Of a DNA stretch of 64,000 bases, positions 57,401 to 64,000 are shown piece after piece. The first letter of the stretch is position 1. Each line of letters opens with the position of its first letter. The notes beneath the pieces are model-generated. The model was not told the origin of the DNA, made no database searches, and saw only the letters and a list, made by a program, of their open reading frames with translations. The position numbers were made by a program, and so were the translations under genes. The DNA comes from Dromaius novaehollandiae (Eukaryota > Chordata > Aves > Casuariiformes > Dromaiidae): positions 19,488,501-19,552,500 of the forward strand of contig NC_088113.1 in the NCBI RefSeq assembly GCF_036370855.1. The letters run 5' to 3'.

Positions 57401-58660
57401 GTAAAAATCGGTGTCCTTCACTGCTCGGTGTGCAGGTGCTTGTCATCGCTTCTGCAGTTGTTACAGGAGAGCCCAGGTGCCTTTCTCCATCACCGGCCTG
57501 CCAGTGCTGGCCACTCTCTCCTGCCAGCCCCTCCTGTTTCCTCGAGACGTTGGCTTAGGGCTCCCTCTCGTTTCTGCATCGCTTTGGCCTGGAATCTGTC
57601 CATCTGGCTCTGCTGTCCTCCGAGGCTTTGGCAGTACCAGAGATGCCCTGAAGCAAAGGGAGTCTTCCAGGGGTGGTGGGGCGAGAGGAGCAGGCTTTGC
57701 GGGGAGGCTGCAGCTCCTGCGCTACCGAGAGAGCTCCCGGAAAAAGCCAGCACCCTTGAATGCTCTCCCTGCTGTTTCTTCTGTCTCCCTCCAGAGCAGG
57801 GACAGGCACTACGTGCCCCTGGAGCTGGTCCAGCGCAGAAGGTGCCAAGCAGCAGGTTCCTAATGCCCGGGCGAGGCTGCAGCCAGAGGCAGCCCTAGCC
57901 GGGGCTGGGCGACGGCATCGCTGCGCCTGTCCGTGCTCCGGCGCAGACGCGGGGCTGCGTCCGGTGCTCACAGCATGGGCCCGTTCTTGTTTTATTTGTT
58001 TTACAAAGCAGGCTAAAGATGTAATTAAATTATTTAGGCAATTCGATTATCTCTGCAGCCAGCACAGTCATGGGGGAGAATTGAAAGAGGCTCGGCCCCT
58101 CGTCGGCAGGAGCCGGGGTGGGGGGGACATGTCCCCGCATCCCATGCCGCCTCCTGTGCTGCCCTGCCCTGGGCGCTTCCTTCGGATGAAAGCTCTTTGC
58201 TGTCCCTGGATGAAGCTAATGACAAAATATGCCAAGGACACATGGACGGACACCTTCCCCCCTCCCACTTTTGCTGTAGCATCGCTGCAAGTTGTCGCTG
58301 TCAGCAGGAGACCCTGCTCATCGGCGGCTCCTCCATACTCAGCACGGAGAGGACGCTTGTGTGCGAGTCCTGGAAGCGCCCCAATACCAGATCGCAGCAG
58401 GAACCAGGCTCATATCCACGTTTCCCCCTCCTGAAAACGTGAAGACCCACTGAGAAATCCGGGAAGAGGGAGGTTCAGCCAGCGCGCCAGACTTCGCAGA
58501 ACAGCCAGCCCGCGGGGAGATCCTCGAGCATCCTCCTCTCGCCGCGCTCGCTGGGCGGTTTGTGGGAGCGACGGTCTGAGGTTGCGCTGCCTTCGTCTCC
58601 GCAGCTGCTGGAAATGGCCCCGCACACAAAGGGCAGCGTCCTCATTAAATCTTGCAGAGT
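57401..58660. other. GC-rich intergenic block
   Basis: High G+C with long overlapping open frames on both strands (up to 224 codons at 57760-58434 on the plus strand). They are low-complexity in composition, contain no domain I recognise, and opposite-strand frames are equally long, so I do not call a gene. An AT-rich 70-bp island at about 57985-58055 interrupts it. Confidence 0.5.
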
Positions 58661-61000
58661 GTTGCCATGTGGGCAGCCCAAATTTTGTTTTGTTTTATTT
58701 GGAGAAGCAGCACGGTAATATATTCACCACCCCTGGATGTAATGGGGTGACAGATGGGAGCTGGGCTCTGGCTTTCATGGGAAAGGCTCTTCCCAGCAGG
58801 GAGGCACTGAGGTTCCCACCTAATCTCCTGTAACCTTCAGACCGCTCACAACTGTAAGAACCAAAGCAATGGGTAGTTATTAAATTAATGATTTCATCCC
58901 CAAGCCAGTAATAAATATTTTACAGTTTTATCTCTCCACCCTGTAGACAACTCTAGACAGGCTAGACTGTTTATTAATCTAGCTCCTGGATTTATGTTAT
59001 TTAATTGCTAAACAGCCTCCGCATGGATGGGCTGGATTATTAAACGTTGATGCCCGAGAAGGATTCCTCCGGCAAATGGCAAAACCTGAGCAGCTGATTC
59101 TTGATCTTGGACTTGAATGAGCTCTAGGCTGAGAACGGCTCCCAAGGTCAGCTGATGTTAGACTGGGGCTCAGTCCAAGTTAGCCCGTATTTGAGCCCAA
59201 ACTTTTCTCGTGTCCCAGCTGTTTGGCCATTGCCTTGTGCTCAGTCTGGGTGAACTCTGGGACTTGCTGGGAGGAGGGAAGAGGCAGGGAAAAGCTTTGG
59301 CACATCCTCACTGCAACGTAGCCATGCTGGAGTTAACCCCAGCCGCGTCTGCCTGGCTGCGTTTGCCCTGCGTAGCCCACGACGCTGCGGGGTCGGACGT
59401 GGTGTCTCAGCGTGAGCCGGAGAAGCCGGCCAGGCCCCTTGCGGTACCGTCCGGTCCCTCGTGCCACTCCTGGAGTACAGGCAGGGCGTATGTCCTTGCT
59501 CCAGCCCTTCATGGCTCATGTTGCTTCAGATGATCGCAGACATTCAAACAAAACTGAATCACAGTTATAAAAATGAAAGAAGGCCTTAACGGTTGTTATA
59601 CTTCCTTGTTGACAGGGCTGAAAAAGTCTCTAAATCTGATATTGCCATTTTTACAACGATCGGTGATTTACTCTTCACGCTGAAGGAAGGAGATGAAGGC
59701 ATCTGGAATAACAAGAATGATTTGTCTGAAGAATGCATCGTCTGTGTGCTTTCCTACAGCCTCAGTCCCACGAGCACTTCTGTATGAAGCAGAAGGTCAT
59801 TTAAGGGTATATTTTCTCATAAAAGTGTAGGAGCAGCGAGTGTGTTAACAAGTGCGGTGCAGAGCCTTTAATCCAGCCAAGCTGTGCTAAACGCCGGTTG
59901 CGAGAGGAGCAGTTTCCAGGCAGGGGCTGCTCCGGTTCCTGGCTGAAGCGGCCTCCGTTGGCATGTCCCATCGCTGCAGATCGGCAGCGCGCCGTTGCTC
60001 GGGGCCCAAGGAAGCGAGCTTGGTGCCAGGTGGCAGCTCTGGAGAGTGAAGTTTTCTTCTCTCCCCAGGACGGGCAGAGGTGGCCCCTTGCTGCCACCCA
60101 CCTTTTGGGATCCCTTGGTGGGACCGTACCTGCCCTTTCTGCAGGTGGTCACGCGTGTTCACCCCCACCATCCACACGGGCTCGTGGGTGGGAGGTGAGG
60201 GGGATGCACAGGGTGCTCAGCACTGGCACCACTCACCAAGGGGCTTTGGCTTACTCACTAAGCCCAGCAGCAAGAAGCAGACAAAAAGGAGGACATCCAT
60301 CTCGTAGGAACAGGCTGAGATGGACCAAGCCTTGAGACTTCATCCAGAGGAGCTCTAGGAAAAAAAAAATCAGAATAAATGAATGCGACTGGGAAAGAAA
60401 ACCCTTTTTTGCTAACACCTGAAAGCCATCACTGGGGCCCGGGGCTCTCGGTGAAGGATGCTCCTGCCGGGAGAGGCTAGGTGAATGCTGACGGGTGGAA
60501 CGTACCATTTTGGCAGAAGAGTGGAGGGATGGGTCTCCAGCAGCTTTGAGCAATTAACAGCGGCACCAGTGAGGCCAAATAATGCTCTCCTAGGTCCCTG
60601 GTTTATTGACGTGTTTGGAAACAACCGTACACTGACGATTATCTTATCCCTTGCATGCTTGAAGCGAAAGACCTGCTCTTCTCTACCATTCAGCTCTCTC
60701 ACCCCAAGCGTGTTGGAGGAGGCTTAAGAGCTCTCCTAAGCACACCTATAAACTTACAGTGTACCATCTTAAACCAATTCAATTCCCTTCCCTGCGATAA
60801 AGGATGCCAGTTCAGGGAAGATAACATCTCACAGTGATGGCTCCCAAAGCTGCAATTTAACACAAATCTAACCGCTCTATTATGCAGCACAGCCAATTCG
60901 TTAAGAAAGGACAAGCGAGCATGTCTATTAGCTCCATCATCATAATCAAATATTGGCACAACGAACTGCTTGGCGGTGCAGAGTCTATCTAAAAAAACCC
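58661..61000. other. Intergenic sequence with AT-rich islands
   Basis: Two AT-rich islands (58850-59045 and about 60830-60965) stand out in otherwise GC-leaning sequence. A plus-strand frame at 59593-59787 starts with a non-ATG codon and has no recognised domain. Nothing else is supportable. Confidence 0.45.
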
Positions 61001-62760
61001 TAAAACAATTACGTGCCCTTCAGAATAAAAAAGCGTGCCAGCCAGTTTTAGATGAACGGTTGCATGCAGAGCTGCCCGCTCCCCCTTGGAAGATCTGCAG
61101 CCCTTCGCGGCCCTGGCTGCTCCAGCGAAGCCACGGAGGGCCCTTCCCCGGGAGGCTTCGGGAACCCGCTCTGCAGCTGCGGGTGGAAGTGCAGCAGAGG
61201 CAAACCCAGGTTTTTCAGCTGGTAAATGGCAGCATTTGGGGCCTGCAGATGCTCTTGAGTTTGCAGTTACAGTGGCTTTCATGCCCTGAAACTCTGGACA
61301 GATTTTTACAGCCTCATTTTTCTGGAGCAACTCCAGCCGCTCTGCCTGCCTGGCTGAGCACGGTAGCCCTGTGCTCAGGCTGCACAGGGACCTTCTAATC
61401 TCAGGGTTTTGGCTCCGGAGGCTCCTCAGCTCAGTCCCCAGGCCGGTCACTGCAGTCGCCCTCGGTTCCCAAGGCAGCTGGGCTGGGATCCTGCAGTCCT
61501 CGCTCCTGAGCCTCTTTCTGCTCACGCATTTGGGTCTGTGTGGCCAAGGGATCCAGGTCAGGTCCTAAATCTGACAGCTCAGAGGGAGTAAAGCCACAGA
61601 TGCTGCTAGAAGAGACTGGAGCAAGAGACGGGGCAGGGACCGGAGGAGCACGTGCTTCGGGCAGAGCTGGGCAGCCCGGGGACGGGACGGCCGTCTCAAG
61701 CTGGTCTTCACGTGAAAACAAACCGGGAAGGCGAACGTGCTGGTCTCCTCTGCACATGCATCTCCCGCTAGAAGTCTGGCTTTGACCGCTGTGAAAGTGG
61801 TGAAAAGCAAACTAGAGACGTGGCCTTGTGCGCAGCGGTGCCCGATAGCTGCTGAGCTTTGCCCTCGCCCCCCCGCTCACAGCGCGACAAACCCGCACTT
61901 CCCGCGAGCCAGCGGACGGGGCGGAGAGGCCGGAGGAAAAGAGCTGCCGGGCTCCGAGCATCGACCAACTAAGCCCGTGGCTGTTCTGCTGAGGAGCTGT
62001 GGTCCCCGTCCCGGGCTTTGGCCCAGCGGCCGAGGTTCCCTGGTGCTCCTGCCCTCTCCTGCCTCCATCCATGTGGGACGAACCTCCGTTTCCCCCCGCC
62101 CTGGCAGTGCTCCTGCCTCTCGCGCGGGGACAGTCGGGGAGGTTTGGCGGGTTGACGCGGGAAGTGAAGCTCTGGTGAGGGGCCTGCCGAAAATTCCCGT
62201 TCGACCCAACTTACTCAACTCCGAGTGGCCTTAATACAATTTCCCTTCTTTCACCGTGGAAGCTGCAGCTACTGCAAAGATAACCTGAGTCTAGGCTACT
62301 TCGGCAATGATACCTTCAACGCAGCGGAGCAGAGCAACTTCTCCCCGTCGCCACAGCCTCGACGCACAGGTCGTTTTGCCGGGGAAGAAGCTCCGCTCCC
62401 CCAGGACGCTCAGCTGGCAGCGTCACGGCCAGGCGGGCGCAGCGGGGACGCCCCGTCGAGGAGAACCAGCCCTGCCGGCGCCCGAGGCCCAACCTCGGGG
62501 ACCCACCGGGCAAAGCGGCTCGGTAAACCCAGAAGGTGCGGTGCCCCCCCGGGCCCCCCCGGTCCGGCTGCTCGGCGCCGGCGCTGCCCGCCGCAAGAAA
62601 GACCAGGGGACCTCCAGGCACAAACAGAACCGGGCGTTTATTACGAAAGGACCCTGCCGGTACATGAGGAAGTTCTGTCTGCAAAATACATTTCCTGAGG
62701 AAAGTAGATCACAGTATTCGTTTTCACAGAATAACATGTAGCCCGCTATAACTTTCAATG
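61001..62760. other. GC-rich sequence beside the right-hand AU-rich segment
   Basis: High G+C with many CpG towards 61850-62620. Long frames on both strands (for example 61737-62234 plus, 60989-61525 minus, 62225-62741 plus) have biased composition and no domain that I recognise. It may be a CpG island of an unseen transcript; I cannot call an exon. Confidence 0.4.
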
Positions 62761-63560
62761 CGCCTCTTTATTATTTAAATATGGACAGTATTCCTGCACA
62801 GAAACGAGTACTCAGTCATCACGTAACCGACACACAAACGACAAAATAAATATACAACAAGAGCACAGTTCATTTCGGACTTAAATATTAAATAAATAAT
62901 AAATACAGAATTTTTCATTTCCTGTTATCAGTGCCTGAAACCATACGAATGAAAAAGAAAAGAAAAACCGAAAAAGGCTCTCTTTCCCCCGGTGCCCCTG
63001 CCCCCCTCAAAAAAACAAACCAAAAAATTATCAAAATGTCTCAGTTATAAAATATCTTTAAAAAAATTCCCATCGTTAAAAGAATAAATAACAAAATATA
63101 TAAAAAATAACTTGGTTGCATCAAAATTACAAGTAGGAGTTGTAGATAGGGGTTTTTCTTTTTTTTTCTTTTTTTTTTGGAATATCGTTTTTTATGGTCA
63201 AAAGTTTTAATTTTTAATTTTTTTGCTTCTTTTATCTTCTTTTCTATGGTGCGGTGTCCAGTTTAAAATAAGTATAAAATTAATAAATAAAAAAGTTAAA
63301 TAAATAGCAAAAAGTTAACATAAGGTGTTGTAAATATAAATTACATATATCTTGCCAAAATTAAATAATTTACAGGATAATTAAACTAACTACTTTTTTT
63401 TCTCTCCTCTCTTTCTTCCAGGAAGTGCAATTTCTCTACTTTTAAATACTAACTGAATTGCAGTCACAATCAATTTGGACTCTATTTACATGTTAAGAAC
63501 ATTGTGTTTTTAACACCTCAAATTATGATTTTTTTTTCCCTTTCTTTTGTAGTTTTGCAC
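62761..63560 (-). other. AU-rich segment, possible 3' UTR of a minus-strand gene to the right
   Basis: On the minus strand this segment has many ATTTA pentamers, including TATTTATTATTTATTTAA near 62890-62907 and TTTTTTATTTATTAATTTT near 63275-63293, and a candidate poly(A) signal AATAAA at 62772-62767 close to the sharp return to GC-rich sequence. This is how an unstable-mRNA 3' UTR looks. Human gene order would predict ST18 here, but no coding exon lies inside the window, and AATAAA hexamers are also frequent on the plus strand, so strand and identity are uncertain. Confidence 0.35.
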
Positions 63561-63596
63561 TTGGAATGGGTTCTAAGATAAGTGAACTCGTGGAGT

Positions 63597-63715
63597 CTGA
63601 TCCTGCAAACGCTTAAGCAGGGGAGTGCTTTGCTCACGGGAGCTGCCCCGTTGGCTGCAACGGGGGACCTGCGCGAGTCCAGCTGCTCCTGAGCTTAAAG
63701 GCCGGATCCAGTGTC
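63597..63715. repeat. Small palindromic (foldback) interspersed element
   Basis: The ends are imperfect inverted copies (GATCCTGCAAACGCTTAAGC and, reversed, GATCCGGCCTTTAAGCTC). The centre is a perfect 8-bp stem with a 4-base loop (CCCCGTTG GCTG CAACGGGG, 63646-63665). The layout resembles an old palindromic amniote repeat with CCTGATCCTGCAAACACTTA-type ends, which I recognise from memory without a name. Confidence 0.45.
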
Positions 63716-64000
63716 CGCCGGGAGCAGCGGGAATCTTTCCGCTGACTTTGAATTTGGGATTATGCCCTAAATATCTGCAGGATTGGGCTCAAAATGACAC
63801 CAGCAGTCTTGCCTTTAGTTTGGTCACCAAACTCCTCCCGGGGCTCTGCCTCCCGGCACCGGCGCCAGCCCGGGGACGAGCTGGGACGAGAGCGGCCGCG
63901 CGGGACCCACGGGCCGAGCCGAGCGCGCAGACCCGCAGGGCTCGCGGCGGCGGCGGGGAGCGTGCGCCGGACCTCCTGGCACCCCGTCCCACCTCGGCTC
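63716..64000. other. GC-rich right edge
   Basis: From about 63830 the sequence becomes strongly CpG-rich. The 67-codon minus-strand frame at 63789-63992 is Ala/Arg/Pro/Gly-rich and starts outside any known context; I do not call it a gene. Confidence 0.4.

Noticed and set aside
57428-58434. Long overlapping open frames (up to 224 codons) in GC-rich sequence
   Set aside because: Frames of similar length lie on both strands, composition is Ala/Ser/Pro/Arg/Gly-biased, no domain is recognisable and no coherent splice pattern is seen. High G+C alone explains the lack of stops.
60989-62741. Long frames on both strands in the right-hand GC-rich block
   Set aside because: The same composition effect as at 57-58 kb: several strands and frames stay open at once, and none shows a known family.

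Overview
The window is vertebrate nuclear DNA, most likely from a bird or a close reptile relative. The signs are spliced genes with GT-AG introns, CpG-rich promoters, several decayed CR1-type LINE fragments with the avian-type 3' end, few other repeats, and compact spacing. Nothing in it is bacterial: there are no operons, CRISPR arrays or phage genes. The gene order (PXDNL, then PCMTD1, both on the minus strand) matches the human 8q11 order as I know it.

Layout. (1) Positions 810-33804, minus strand: the N-terminal half of a peroxidasin family gene, called PXDNL. I could place twelve coding exons by splice sites, reading phase and homology. They give a signal peptide, an LRRNT cap, five 24-residue LRRs (one per 72-bp exon), an LRRCT cap, Ig1, Ig2 and Ig3, about 510 residues without a stop or frameshift. 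Ig4, the peroxidase domain and the VWC domain lie beyond the left edge. A TATA-like box and a good splice donor at 35.3-35.6 kb suggest a non-coding first exon. (2) Positions about 37.7-50.8 kb, minus strand: the complete PCMTD1 gene, with five coding exons (362 residues), a likely 3' UTR of up to about 3 kb, and a CpG-island promoter with a non-coding first exon ending at 50702. (3) Positions 51.0-51.5 kb: a 17-bp minisatellite just upstream of that promoter. (4) Positions 51.5-62.7 kb: intergenic DNA with one long decayed CR1, a (GT)n microsatellite and GC-rich stretches that contain long but unconvincing open frames. (5) Positions 62.76-63.55 kb: a very AU-rich segment that could be the 3' UTR of a further minus-strand gene (human order predicts ST18), followed by a small palindromic repeat and GC-rich sequence to the edge.

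The two genes are not known to act together. PXDNL encodes a secreted or cell-surface matrix-type protein. PCMTD1 encodes an intracellular isoaspartyl-methyltransferase-like protein with a C-terminal SOCS-box-like tail. They are simply neighbours in tandem. I did not find a new gene system. The observations most worth checking are the PXDNL 5' architecture, the minisatellite and G-runs at the PCMTD1 promoter, the inverted CR1 pair, the palindromic element at 63.6 kb and the AU-rich 3' UTR candidate.
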